64,000 nt of DNA, from assembly GCA_949320185.1 (NCBI GenBank), contig CASGHK010000016.1, positions 1 to 64,000 on the forward strand. Direction: 5' to 3'. The notes beneath the pieces were generated by a model. That model made no database searches. It was not told where the DNA came from and worked only from the letters and a program-made list of their open reading frames with translations. The stretch is from an uncultured Methanomicrobiales archaeon. Lineage in GTDB: Archaea; Halobacteriota; Methanomicrobia; Methanomicrobiales; Methanospirillaceae. Below are positions 8,652 to 17,545 of this stretch, one piece after another (position 1 is the stretch's first letter; each line of letters begins with the position of its first letter). A program made the translations under genes and the position numbers.

Positions 8652-11625
8652 GGCCAACACGGAACGACCCGGGGGGGATGTCCATCTCGAACCGTGCTCC
8701 GGTTCCTCTCGCTCCCGTCTCCCGCATCGAAATGCCGGTAATGTCCAGGATCTCTCGCGAGATGGCGAGTCCGAAACCGGTGTTCTTTCCAACACCCCAG
8801 TCGAAGATTCGCTCTTTCTCCCCGAGAGCAATTCCCTCCCCATCGTCCTCGCAGACGATCACCAGGCGCCCGTCCAGCAGCCTGGACGAGAACCGGACTC
8901 TGGTAATAGAATGCCCATGGCGGACGGCGTTGTCGATCAGGTTGAAGAAGACCTTGATGATCAACGGATCGGCATAGACCTCAAGGTCCTCCGGGATCTC
9001 GTTCTCGACCTGGATGGATGGGATTCCTGCGTCCCGCGCCGCCTGGAAGACGAGGGTGCGGGCCTGATGCCAGGTCGGCGCACGCACTCCAATCTCCTCG
9101 TACTCCTTTGTGAACTGGATCATCTGTGATATCTGGTCGCTCGACGCCCTGATCCGGGAGAAGTAGTGATCGAATGACCGGTTCTGTACCTCCTTCTGCA
9201 GGAGAGCGACAAACCCGTCGAGCGACAGGAGCTGGTTCTTGATGTCGTGGCGGGTGATCCCGGAGAGCATGTTGAGCTTTCGGTTCGCCTGCCTCAGTGC
9301 CTCCTCTCCCTGTCTCCGCTCGGTGATGTCCTCGTCGATGCCCCAGTACCCCTGGAACGATCCGTTACTGTCGAAGATCGGACTCCCGCTCGAACTCACG
9401 ACGACCGTTCTGCCATCCCTGCTCCGAAGGGGGTGGAAAAAGTTCCGGAACGGTCTTCTCTTCTTGAAAAGGTCGAGCGCGGCAGCCTTCATGGCTTCGC
9501 GCACGGCGGGTTCGAAGAGGTCCCAGAAGTGCATCGTTCCGACCACCTCGTCGGGCCGGTACCCGAGGAACTGCTCGATGGCCGGACTTGAGTACCGATA
9601 GGTGCCGTCAGGTCCGATCTCCCAGATCCATGTACCGGCGTGCATCGTGACGGCGAGAGCCCGCCGTTCGTTTCTCAGGAGCTCGATCTCGTTCTCCTTC
9701 TGCGGGGTGACATCCGTGACGATGCCTTCGATTGCTCGTATGCGACCGTTGTCGTCTCTCACCGGCATGGTACGCTGGTTGAACCAGCGCCTTCTCCCGG
9801 CACGGTCAAGGACCTGAAATTCGCAGACCGGGGGGACAATGCCCTGTATCAGCTTTCCCCACTGTTCGCGACAATACTCTTCGGATTCGGGATGGATCAA
9901 CCGGTGAAAGAGCGCGGGGTCTTCGTAGAACTCATGGGGCGAGAAACCCGTCATCGCGACGGAGGCAGGACTGACGTATTCAAATCGGCCCTCGGGAAGG
10001 GTCATGCGGTAGATCATGTCGGGGGCGTTGTCGGCGAGACGGTGGAACTTCTCCTCGCTCTCCCTGAGCGCATGCTCGGTGCGCCGCTGGTCCGTGATGT
10101 CTTCGATCGTAGAGAGGATCTGTGGGCCGTTGCTCGTCGTGATCACCGCCGCGGAGAAGCGGCAGACCCGTATGGCTCCCGATCGAATCCGGCACCTGAT
10201 CACACTCGCCCGGACCGCCCGCCCATTCCTCAGGATGCCGACGAGCCGACCATAGTCATCCGCGTCGGGGAAGAGACCGAGAGACTGTGACGTCCTGCCG
10301 ATCACCTCTTCTCGTGCGTACCCGGTGTTCAGGGTGAAGGCCTGGTTCACATCGATGAATGTCCCATCGGAGATCGAGACAAGGGTGAGGGCGATCGGAT
10401 TATGGCGAAAGATCGAGGTGTAGCGGTCTTCGCTCTCCCGCTTCGCATCCTCAGCCTTTCGCCGTCCCCGGTTGTCGATGAAGGTCCCGAGCACGAACTC
10501 CTGGCCGGCGAGGGTCATCAGGGTGGTGTGCATGATCACCGGGATCGCCTCCCCGTTCCCGGTTTGGAGGAATCGTTCGTCGTTTCCGACGGTCGTGTGA
10601 AGGTCGGTAATCGGGCAGGTTTCTTCACCATCGTCGCTGATGAAGTCCCTCCACCTCCCTCCTACGATCTTCTCCTTCGGCAGGCCGATCATCGCCGCGC
10701 CCGTTGGGGTGATATCGACTATCGCGTGCGTCGAGGCGTCGATGATCACGATCCCCGCCTGGACCGACGAGAAGATCTGGTCGAGGTACTCCCTGCTCGA
10801 GGCGATGGCGGCCTGTTGCTCTCGTTCAGCGTTGACATCCCGAATTGACTCGATCGCGCCAACGAGCTCTCCGTCCTGGTTCGAGAGAGGCCCCGCCTTG
10901 ATCAGCGCCGCAATTCTTCGCCCACCGGGAAGAGTCAGTTCCGTCTCTGCGGTGATCGATGAACCCTGCCGGTGGATTCGATCGAACTGAAAGAGGTCTT
11001 CACGGTCCGGTGCGTTCACCAGGTCGACCAGGAGCGGGTGCCTCTCGCCATAGAGCGGGATGGCGTACTCGTAGTCCCCTTTTCCAAGCATCTCGGACGC
11101 AGACACCCCGGTCATCTCTTCCATCGCCCGGTTCCACGAGATCACCGTTCCCTTGCGGTCGATGGCAAACGTGGGGTCCGGCAGGAAATCGATGATGTCG
11201 TTGAGTCGCTGTTCGGAGTCGTGGACCTGCCGCTCTGCCTCCTTCTTGCTTACGGCCTGCCGGATCTTATGAGCGAGCTCTGCGAACTGTGCCTTTGGGT
11301 CACCACCCTTCTGGACGTAAAAATCGACTCCGTTGTTGATCGCTTCGATCACGACCTCTTCCCGTCCCCTGCCGGTAAAGAGGATGAAGGGGATCGATCC
11401 GAACCGCTCTCGGGCAGCCTTGAGGAATGCGATCCCGTCCATCGATGGCATCTGATAATCCGAGACGATCGCGTCCACGGTCTGAATATCGGTGCCCGCA
11501 AGGGCCTCTTCCGCCGAGGTGGCTACGAAGACGGAAAAGTCGCCTGACCGCTCAAGGAATACCCTGGCGATCTCAAGCAGACCCGGTTCATCATCGACGT
11601 ACAGGACGCGAGTCCCACCGGCCAT
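8548..11625 (-). CDS. Hybrid sensor histidine kinase: REC - five PAS - HisKA-like - HATPase
   Basis: Signalling protein of 1025 residues. It starts with a response-regulator receiver domain (about 5-120; acidic pair D11/D12, phospho-acceptor D56, T84, K106). Five PAS/PAC sensor modules follow (about 140-255, 275-390, 400-515, 525-645, 650-775), then a dimerisation/phosphoacceptor helix with RHDIKNQLLSLDGF and an HATPase domain with N-box NLIDNAVRHG and G-boxes EDDGEG and GFGLAI. No membrane segment is seen, so sensing is probably cytoplasmic. The order (receiver first) is common in methanogens. The last 30 or so residues after MDIPPGSF look like a run-on extension and overlap the convergent gene. 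Confidence 0.93.
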   Translation of the reverse strand: MAGGTRVLYVDDEPGLLEIARVFLERSGDFSVFVATSAEEALAGTDIQTVDAIVSDYQMPSMDGIAFLKAARERFGSIPFILFTGRGREEVVIEAINNGVDFYVQKGGDPKAQFAELAHKIRQAVSKKEAERQVHDSEQRLNDIIDFLPDPTFAIDRKGTVISWNRAMEEMTGVSASEMLGKGDYEYAIPLYGERHPLLVDLVNAPDREDLFQFDRIHRQGSSITAETELTLPGGRRIAALIKAGPLSNQDGELVGAIESIRDVNAEREQQAAIASSREYLDQIFSSVQAGIVIIDASTHAIVDITPTGAAMIGLPKEKIVGGRWRDFISDDGEETCPITDLHTTVGNDERFLQTGNGEAIPVIMHTTLMTLAGQEFVLGTFIDNRGRRKAEDAKRESEDRYTSIFRHNPIALTLVSISDGTFIDVNQAFTLNTGYAREEVIGRTSQSLGLFPDADDYGRLVGILRNGRAVRASVIRCRIRSGAIRVCRFSAAVITTSNGPQILSTIEDITDQRRTEHALRESEEKFHRLADNAPDMIYRMTLPEGRFEYVSPASVAMTGFSPHEFYEDPALFHRLIHPESEEYCREQWGKLIQGIVPPVCEFQVLDRAGRRRWFNQRTMPVRDDNGRIRAIEGIVTDVTPQKENEIELLRNERRALAVTMHAGTWIWEIGPDGTYRYSSPAIEQFLGYRPDEVVGTMHFWDLFEPAVREAMKAAALDLFKKRRPFRNFFHPLRSRDGRTVVVSSSGSPIFDSNGSFQGYWGIDEDITERRQGEEALRQANRKLNMLSGITRHDIKNQLLSLDGFVALLQKEVQNRSFDHYFSRIRASSDQISQMIQFTKEYEEIGVRAPTWHQARTLVFQAARDAGIPSIQVENEIPEDLEVYADPLIIKVFFNLIDNAVRHGHSITRVRFSSRLLDGRLVIVCEDDGEGIALGEKERIFDWGVGKNTGFGLAISREILDITGISMRETGARGTGARFEMDIPPGSFRVGLTLIVRGGERGPAESSTLHVQGTGHPPCIPDPSE

Positions 11626-11957
11626 GAGAGATTATTCCATTGCTGTGAGTATATCCCTTCTCATCTGAGAATGGTATCCCCTCCCTGGTGGTGGACGGCA
11701 CTGAGGTCGAGGTGGTCGCCTTCATCCCGCGTTCATTCGCTGGAGTCTGAACAGAAGAACGTCCTCCGGCCGGTCTGCACGAGACTCCGACACCTCACGT
11801 TCCGGGGCTCCCATGCCGAGCGGAGCTGTCACACCGGCTTCTCGATGAACCGTGCCGGTGCCACTCGATCTCGGCCGTGTCCGATCGGGAACCGACCGAC
11901 CCGAGGATGCCAGGACCAGCCTTCGATCTCGTCCACGAGACCACGGGGGACCGAAGA
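11626..11957. other. Intergenic stretch, nothing recognised
   Basis: About 330 bases lie between the kinase start and the ABCE1 stop. Both flanking genes are on the minus strand, so this holds the kinase promoter (AT-rich near 11630-11665) and sequence downstream of ABCE1. Open frames are short and look like chance; no RNA gene or repeat was seen. Confidence 0.4.
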
Positions 11958-13742
11958 CTAACGCTCCGCGTCGTCTTCGCCGGCCATGTAATAGTAGTAC
12001 TCCCCGTTCGCCTTCTGTTCGCGGTCGAGGTACGATCCGGGCTTGTTGATGCGGGGCCGGCCGGTCTGGTCCCGCCGGAAGGTGATTCCCAGGTTGCCGA
12101 GGAAACGATTCATCCCCTCGCGCATTCCGAACGGACCGACGGCTGTACCCTGAATGCCGGGATCGCCTTCGAAGACCAGGATCCGTTCGCTCGCCATGTC
12201 GACCAGGTAGATGTCGTGGTCGATGACCATGATCCCCGCCTCGCGCCCCTCGGCGTGGCGCCGGATCAGACGGGTCACTCGCACCCGCTGCTCGACGTCC
12301 AGGTGCGCCGAGGGTTCGTCGAGGATGTAGAGGTCGGCGTCTCGGGCGAGGCAGGTGGCGATTGCGACACGCTGCAGCTCTCCTCCGGAGAGAGTGTCGA
12401 CCGATGACTGGAGGAGCGGGGCCAGGGCGAGGGGCTCGAGGATCTCGTGCTGGAACTGCGACGAGTCGAAACGGTTCGTTGCACTGCGGAGCAGGAACTC
12501 GACCGAGACGGAGGTATCTCCCTTGATGTATTGCGGCTTGTACGAGATCCTGACGGGGTTCTCGATCGGGCCGCCGTCCGGCGTCTCCACGCCGGCGAGG
12601 AGGCGGGCGAAGGTCGACTTTCCGATCCCGTTCGCCCCGACCACACCGAGCACCTCGCCGCGCCGAACCTCTCCACCCAGGACATCGAGCCGGAAGGCGG
12701 GATAGGTCCGTGTCATCTTCGGGAAGGAAAAGAGCGTCTGGCGGTCGCTTCCCTTCGAGTGTGCCCTTCGCTCGAATACGACCGAGTGGTCTCTGAAGCG
12801 CACGTTCTCTTCGTTAAGGTACCCTTCGAGGTACTGATTGATCCCGATTCTGACGCCCTTGGGTCGTGTGATGACGCCAAAGACGGCCGATTTTCCGTAC
12901 CCTATGTGCACCGTGTCCGCCAGCATGTCCAGGATCGCGAGGTCGTGCTCAACGATCACGATCGGTCTGGACGCCGCGAGTTCGCGCACCAGGCCGGCGA
13001 CGACCATGCGCTGGTAGACATCGAGGAACGGGGTGCACTCGTCGAGGAAGTAGAAGTCGGCATCGCGGGCGAGGCAGGCGGCGATCGCAACCCGCTGGAG
13101 CTCGCCGCCCGACAGAGTCTTGATGCTCCTATCAGCGATCGCATCGAGGCCCAGCGCCCTGAGGTATTCCTCAAGCGCTCCCCGCTCGTCGGTCGACCGC
13201 AGGAGTTCGGTCACCGTCCCCGAGAAGACCTTCGGAATCTGGTCGATGTACTGGGGCTTGACCGCGACCTTCATCCGGCCGGTCGAAACCTGCGAGAGAT
13301 AGTCGAAGAGCTCTGTTCCCGCGAACCCTTTCAGCACCTCGCTCCAGTCCACCTCGTGGTCGAAGACTCCCAGGTTCGGCCGGATCGTCCCTGAGAGGAC
13401 CTTGACCGAGGTCGACTTCCCGATCCCGTTCGGCCCGAGGAGACCGGTCACCTTCCCTTCCACCGGGATCGGGAGCCCGTAGAGCACGAAACCGTTCTGG
13501 CCATAGCGGTGGGTCGGCTCGTCGAGCTCTTCAGGGAGGCTGACGATATCGATCGCATCGAAGGGGCACTTCTTGATGCAGATGCCGCATCCGACGCAGA
13601 GCTCCTCAGAAACCACGGCTTTTCCGTCCTCTCCGAGGACCACGGTCTCGTCACCAGTCCTGACTCTTGGGCAGTACAGGATGCATTCAGTTCCGCATTT
13701 ACGCGAGTGGCACCGCTCGCGATGAACGACAGCGATTCTCAT
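11958..13742 (-). CDS. Ribosome recycling ATPase ABCE1/Rli1
   Basis: Twin-ATPase of 594 residues that splits ribosomes after termination or Pelota-mediated rescue. The N-terminal domain binds two [4Fe-4S] clusters (an early Cys set, CHSRKCGTEC with a later CP, then CVGCGICIKKCP). Two ABC domains follow: Walker A GPNGIGKST and GANGIGKST, and signatures LSGGELQR in both. The first site has LDECTPFLD where the second has LDEPSAHLD, so the Pro-Ser after the catalytic Glu is replaced by Cys-Thr at site 1. The EMC6-like gene lies 6 bases upstream on the same strand. Confidence 0.97.
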   Translation of the reverse strand: MRIAVVHRERCHSRKCGTECILYCPRVRTGDETVVLGEDGKAVVSEELCVGCGICIKKCPFDAIDIVSLPEELDEPTHRYGQNGFVLYGLPIPVEGKVTGLLGPNGIGKSTSVKVLSGTIRPNLGVFDHEVDWSEVLKGFAGTELFDYLSQVSTGRMKVAVKPQYIDQIPKVFSGTVTELLRSTDERGALEEYLRALGLDAIADRSIKTLSGGELQRVAIAACLARDADFYFLDECTPFLDVYQRMVVAGLVRELAASRPIVIVEHDLAILDMLADTVHIGYGKSAVFGVITRPKGVRIGINQYLEGYLNEENVRFRDHSVVFERRAHSKGSDRQTLFSFPKMTRTYPAFRLDVLGGEVRRGEVLGVVGANGIGKSTFARLLAGVETPDGGPIENPVRISYKPQYIKGDTSVSVEFLLRSATNRFDSSQFQHEILEPLALAPLLQSSVDTLSGGELQRVAIATCLARDADLYILDEPSAHLDVEQRVRVTRLIRRHAEGREAGIMVIDHDIYLVDMASERILVFEGDPGIQGTAVGPFGMREGMNRFLGNLGITFRRDQTGRPRINKPGSYLDREQKANGEYYYYMAGEDDAER

Positions 13743-13748
13743 ATGAGT

Positions 13749-14117
13749 CTACCGGAGAGACGTCGTCAGGAGGATTGTCAGCGTGATGAACCAGAACGCA
13801 AAGGTCATGAACCCCTGGTAGAACCAGTCCTTACCGCCGAGGGAGGGCGTATCGAGCCGGAGCAGGATGAACAGGTGGCGCTGCACCACGATCGCTGCAG
13901 CGAGGAGAACGAGTCCGATCAGGGCGTTTGGTTGCACGCCGAGCTCGTTCGGTGTGCCGCCAATCATATATGAGATGGCGCCCGCGGCCATACCCAGAAA
14001 ACAGGCCGCCAGCGTTCTCGCGATCCTGCGCAGGTGGTCACGCTGCTTCTCCGAGCGGATCTGTTCCGCCTTCGTACCGGCTCCTCGTATCGACAGATCG
14101 GTTTCGGTTTCGCTCAT
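13749..14117 (-). CDS. EMC6-like small membrane protein
   Basis: Membrane protein of 122 residues with three predicted transmembrane helices after a charged cytoplasmic N terminus (about 39-55, 65-87, 100-120). The pattern, with a polar GVQPN turn before helix 2 and a FYQGFMTFAFWF helix, resembles archaeal relatives of EMC6, a subunit of the eukaryotic membrane-protein insertase complex. It is the first gene of a pair with ABCE1 and divergent from rqcH-pelota, so a link to translation or co-translational insertion is plausible. The assignment is by pattern only. Confidence 0.65.
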   Translation of the reverse strand: MSETETDLSIRGAGTKAEQIRSEKQRDHLRRIARTLAACFLGMAAGAISYMIGGTPNELGVQPNALIGLVLLAAAIVVQRHLFILLRLDTPSLGGKDWFYQGFMTFAFWFITLTILLTTSLR

Positions 14118-14170
14118 GACACCAGTGAACCTATTTTTTAGGCGTCAGGGCATATCTATCTTGGTATTTA

Positions 14171-16069
14171 ATGGCGACTGCACAGGGGATGAGCGGGGTG
14201 GACCTGCTGGCAGTGGTATCAGCCCTCCACAGAGACCTCCCGCTCTGGATCGGGAAGGTCTACCAGTACGACCAGAAACTGCTGGGTATCCGTCTGAACG
14301 GCCAGGACCATGCCCGATACCATCTGATGATCGAGTCGGGGCGGCGACTTCACCGGGTCAGGACACTCCCGGAGCCCCCGAAGTTGCCCACCTCGTTCGC
14401 CATGATGCTCAGGAAGTACCTCGAGGGCGGACGGGTCCTGGCGATCGAGCAGCACGGGCTGGAGCGGATCGTCTCGTTCGAGATCGGGAGAAAGGAGACG
14501 ACCTACCGGCTCGTTGTCGAACTCTTCGACGAGGGGAACATCGTCCTCTGCGATACGGACTGGCGGATCATCAAGCCGCTCTGGCACCACCGGTTCAAGG
14601 ACCGGGAGGTGGTCCCCGGCGCCGACTATACGCTCCATGCCAGGCCCGCCCCCGTGCCCGACCCCGCGTCGTTCCGGGCTCTCCTCCTCGGCTCGGACCG
14701 TGACCTGGTCCGGACACTCGCGGTCGACCTCCGCCTCGGGGGGGCGTTCGCCGAGGAGGTCTGCCTTCGCGCCGGCGTGGAGCGGTCGGTCGTCGCGTCC
14801 GAGGTCGACTCCGATCGGGTTCACGCGGCACTCGAGTCCCTGGTAGCCGACGTGGTCGCTTCTCCGACGCCGGTGATCGACAGAAAGGGTGCGTGGCCGA
14901 TCACCCTTGCATCCCTCACGACGCCGTGCCCTTATCCCTCATTCGAGGAGGCGCTCGAGGCATTCTACCCGCTCAAGCCGCCGGAGAAGGTCGTCGAGAG
15001 ACGCGAGCAGGTCTCGCGCGAGGACCGGATGCGCCGAAGGCAGGAACAGGCGCTTGCAGGTTTCGAAGAGAAGATCCGGCGGAATGAACGGATCGCTGAG
15101 CTGATCTACGAGCAATACCCGGTCGTGTCCGAGGTGATCACCACCCTCGCGGCGGCAAGCCGACGACTCTCCTGGCAGGAGATCGCGAAGGTCCTGAAAG
15201 GGGCGGATAACCCGGTCGCTCGCCTGATCGTTTCCGTCGACCCGGCAACCGCGTCGGTCGTGGTCGACCTCGGAGAGAAGATCACTCTCTTTGTCCACGA
15301 GACCGTGGAGCAGAACGTCGAACGGTACTACGAGCAGGCCCGCAAGTTCAAGAAGAAACGCGCCGGGGCGATAGCGGCGATGGCCGCACCTCCCACTCGT
15401 CCGGAGAAGAAGGCACCGGCGAGGACTGGTCCGGAGAAGAAACGCTGGTACCACCGTTTTCGCTGGTTTGAGACGTCCGATGGGACCCTCGTTATCGGAG
15501 GACGCGACGCAGGCCAGAACGAGGAACTGGTCAAGCGGTACCTGGAGGGCCGGGACAGGTTCGTCCACGCTGACGTCCACGGGGCCTCGGTGGTGATCGT
15601 GAAGGGTGAGACCGAACGGATGGACGAGGTGGCCCAGTTCGCCGCCTCATACTCGGGTGCCTGGCGCGCTGGACACCTCCAAGCAGATGTCTACGCGGTC
15701 CGGCCTGACCAGGTCTCGAAGACTCCGGAGGCGGGCGAGTTCGTCTCGCGCGGTTCGTTCATCGTCCGAGGAGAACGGACATGGTTCCGCTCCGTGCCGC
15801 TTGGGATCGCTATCGGACTCGGACCGACCGGGGTGATCGGTGGGCCGCCGACCGCGGTCGAACGGCGGGCACCCGTTCGTGTGGTGCTCCGTCCCGGCCC
15901 GTTCGAACCGAACGACACCGCCCGGCGGGTGCTCAGAGCGCTCCGTGAGAAGGAGGGGATCGAGAGCGGAAGAGGTGCCCGGGCAATCCTGAACACCGAG
16001 GCGGTCGCCCGGTTCGTGCCGCCCGGCGGGTCGGAGATCGCAGAGGTCCATGCAGGCGACGTGCGGTGA
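14171..16069 (+). CDS. rqcH: Ribosome quality-control protein RqcH (NFACT/Rqc2/NEMF family)
   Basis: NFACT-family protein of 632 residues that binds stalled large ribosomal subunits. The N-terminal NFACT-N domain starts with MSGVDLLAVVSAL. A basic, Glu/Arg-rich coiled coil spans about 280-320, and an NFACT-R (DUF814) domain begins at about residue 430 with WYHRFRWFETSDG, VIGGRDAGQNE and FVHADVHGAS. The ATG at 14171 follows an AT-rich promoter shared with the divergent EMC6-like gene. The last 20 bases overlap pelota, so the two are translationally coupled. Confidence 0.93.
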   Translation: MATAQGMSGVDLLAVVSALHRDLPLWIGKVYQYDQKLLGIRLNGQDHARYHLMIESGRRLHRVRTLPEPPKLPTSFAMMLRKYLEGGRVLAIEQHGLERIVSFEIGRKETTYRLVVELFDEGNIVLCDTDWRIIKPLWHHRFKDREVVPGADYTLHARPAPVPDPASFRALLLGSDRDLVRTLAVDLRLGGAFAEEVCLRAGVERSVVASEVDSDRVHAALESLVADVVASPTPVIDRKGAWPITLASLTTPCPYPSFEEALEAFYPLKPPEKVVERREQVSREDRMRRRQEQALAGFEEKIRRNERIAELIYEQYPVVSEVITTLAAASRRLSWQEIAKVLKGADNPVARLIVSVDPATASVVVDLGEKITLFVHETVEQNVERYYEQARKFKKKRAGAIAAMAAPPTRPEKKAPARTGPEKKRWYHRFRWFETSDGTLVIGGRDAGQNEELVKRYLEGRDRFVHADVHGASVVIVKGETERMDEVAQFAASYSGAWRAGHLQADVYAVRPDQVSKTPEAGEFVSRGSFIVRGERTWFRSVPLGIAIGLGPTGVIGGPPTAVERRAPVRVVLRPGPFEPNDTARRVLRALREKEGIESGRGARAILNTEAVARFVPPGGSEIAEVHAGDVR

Positions 16070-17075
16070 GCTCAAGCGGGGCTTTGGTGAGTGCCGCTTC
16101 ACGCCCGAGACCCTCGACGACCTCTGGCACCTCTCGCACCTGGTCGTGCCGGGCGCTCTCGTCTACGCGACCACGTTCCGCGCGGTCGAGACCCCGACGG
16201 ACAAGCTTCGGCCTGAGAAGCCCGAGAAGCGGCCTGTGCGGCTCGGGCTCCGGGCCGAGCGCATCGAGTTCCATGCGACCACGACCCGTCTGCGGGTCGC
16301 CGGCCCGATCGTGTACGGCCCCGAGCCCGGTGCCTACCACACCTTCAACCTCGAGCCCGGGATCGAGGTCTCGGTCCTGCGCACATGGCGCCCGTCCGAC
16401 TTCGAGCGTATCGAGCGGGCCGTCCGTGCCTCGACCGCCTCCCTGGTCCATGTCCTGGCCCTCGAGGAGGGCGAGGCCGAGCTGTACCGGATACGGCAGT
16501 TCGGTCCCGAGTTCGTGACCGGAGTCACGGCTGGGAGCTGCAAGGGCGATGAGGGCGGCGGGAGGCAGGCGTTCTACGACCGGCTGATCGAGCTCCTGGG
16601 CCAGGTCGACGGGCCGCTCGTCGTGGCTGGACCCGGGTTTGTCAAGGAGGAGTTCGCGGCCCGCCTCCGTTCGACCGCGCCGGACATCGGCTCCCGCACG
16701 ACGCTCGCCGAGACCCGTCGGATCGGGAAGGGCGCCGTTCAGGAGGCGATCGGCAACGGTGTACTTGAGCGGCTCGCCGGCGACGCCGAGCTCGCTCGCG
16801 AAGTCACCCTGATGGAGGAGGTGGTCCGCCGGATCGCAACCGATGGCGCGGTCGCCTACGGCATGAACGAGACGAGGCGAGCCGTCGAGTACGGCGCGGC
16901 CGATCAGGTGCTGGTCGTCGACCGGCTCCTGCGCGACCATGCAGCCCAGGCGCTGATGGAGGCGGCGGAACAGCTCGGGGCGAACGTGGCGGTTCTCTCG
17001 TCCTCGTTTGAGCCGGGAGAGCGGCTCGACGGACTGGGGGGGGTTGCCGCTCTCCTGCGCTACCGGATCGGGTGA
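16050..17075 (+). CDS. pelA: Pelota, mRNA surveillance/ribosome rescue factor
   Basis: Archaeal Pelota (Dom34 homologue), 341 residues. It enters the A site of stalled ribosomes and triggers splitting with ABCE1. The N-terminal Sm-like domain (about 1-125) includes DDLWHLSHLV and TTFRAVETP. The central eRF1 domain 2-like region lacks the GGQ hydrolysis motif, as expected for Pelota. The C-terminal domain has the VEYGAADQVLVVDRLLRD segment. The first codons overlap the end of rqcH by 20 bases. Confidence 0.95.
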   Translation: MQATCGELKRGFGECRFTPETLDDLWHLSHLVVPGALVYATTFRAVETPTDKLRPEKPEKRPVRLGLRAERIEFHATTTRLRVAGPIVYGPEPGAYHTFNLEPGIEVSVLRTWRPSDFERIERAVRASTASLVHVLALEEGEAELYRIRQFGPEFVTGVTAGSCKGDEGGGRQAFYDRLIELLGQVDGPLVVAGPGFVKEEFAARLRSTAPDIGSRTTLAETRRIGKGAVQEAIGNGVLERLAGDAELAREVTLMEEVVRRIATDGAVAYGMNETRRAVEYGAADQVLVVDRLLRDHAAQALMEAAEQLGANVAVLSSSFEPGERLDGLGGVAALLRYRIG

Positions 17076-17545
17076 AAAAGAAGCGCCATCGCCGCGTCGC
17101 CCGGTGAAGGGTTTGCCCCCGGTCAGTGGTTTCACAGTCGGCATAAGTGTTCGTAGCCATGCTCCGGATACAGTGAAGAGAATGCCTGGCATGAGGGTCA
17201 TACATCACGAATTCACGGGTATTCTCAGGAAGAATTGGCTGTTCTCCGATGTCTTCGACGATTGGCGAGATATCTGGGTGGGTGGGAAGAATTCAGAGCC
17301 CCGCCCGGAGATCGAGGATATCGGCAGAATGACCAAAGGCGTGTTCTCACCACGGGGAAAGCATCGATACCCACGTGGCTCGGTCGAAAAATTCGTCGCT
17401 CTGATGGTACTTCTCGTGGGGGGTTCAATGCATGCGGCATTCGTGAAAGGTACGAGATACCGAGACTGGATGGAGGGTACGGAGGAGAGCGTGTGAGATT
17501 ATCATCTCGGCAGGAGAGAAAATACTGAGGGGCTGGTGAACCCGG
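17076..17545. other. Intergenic stretch with one doubtful small frame
   Basis: This 470-base stretch is less GC-rich than the neighbouring genes. It contains one plus-strand frame, ATG at 17191 to 17496 (101 codons), with a hydrophobic stretch near its C terminus (FVALMVLLVGGSMHAAF). It matches no family I recognise and its codon use is mixed. It may be a decayed gene or chance. The position next to a transporter and a transposase remnant suggests an accessory, rearranged region. Confidence 0.3.

Noticed and set aside
15933-17201. A 422-codon open frame on the minus strand
   Set aside because: It is antisense to rqcH and pelota, both well supported. No protein family is seen.
17191-17496. 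Possible 101-codon gene before the CDF-like gene
   Set aside because: No family, mixed codon use and no clear ribosome-binding site. It is noted only as part of the spacer.
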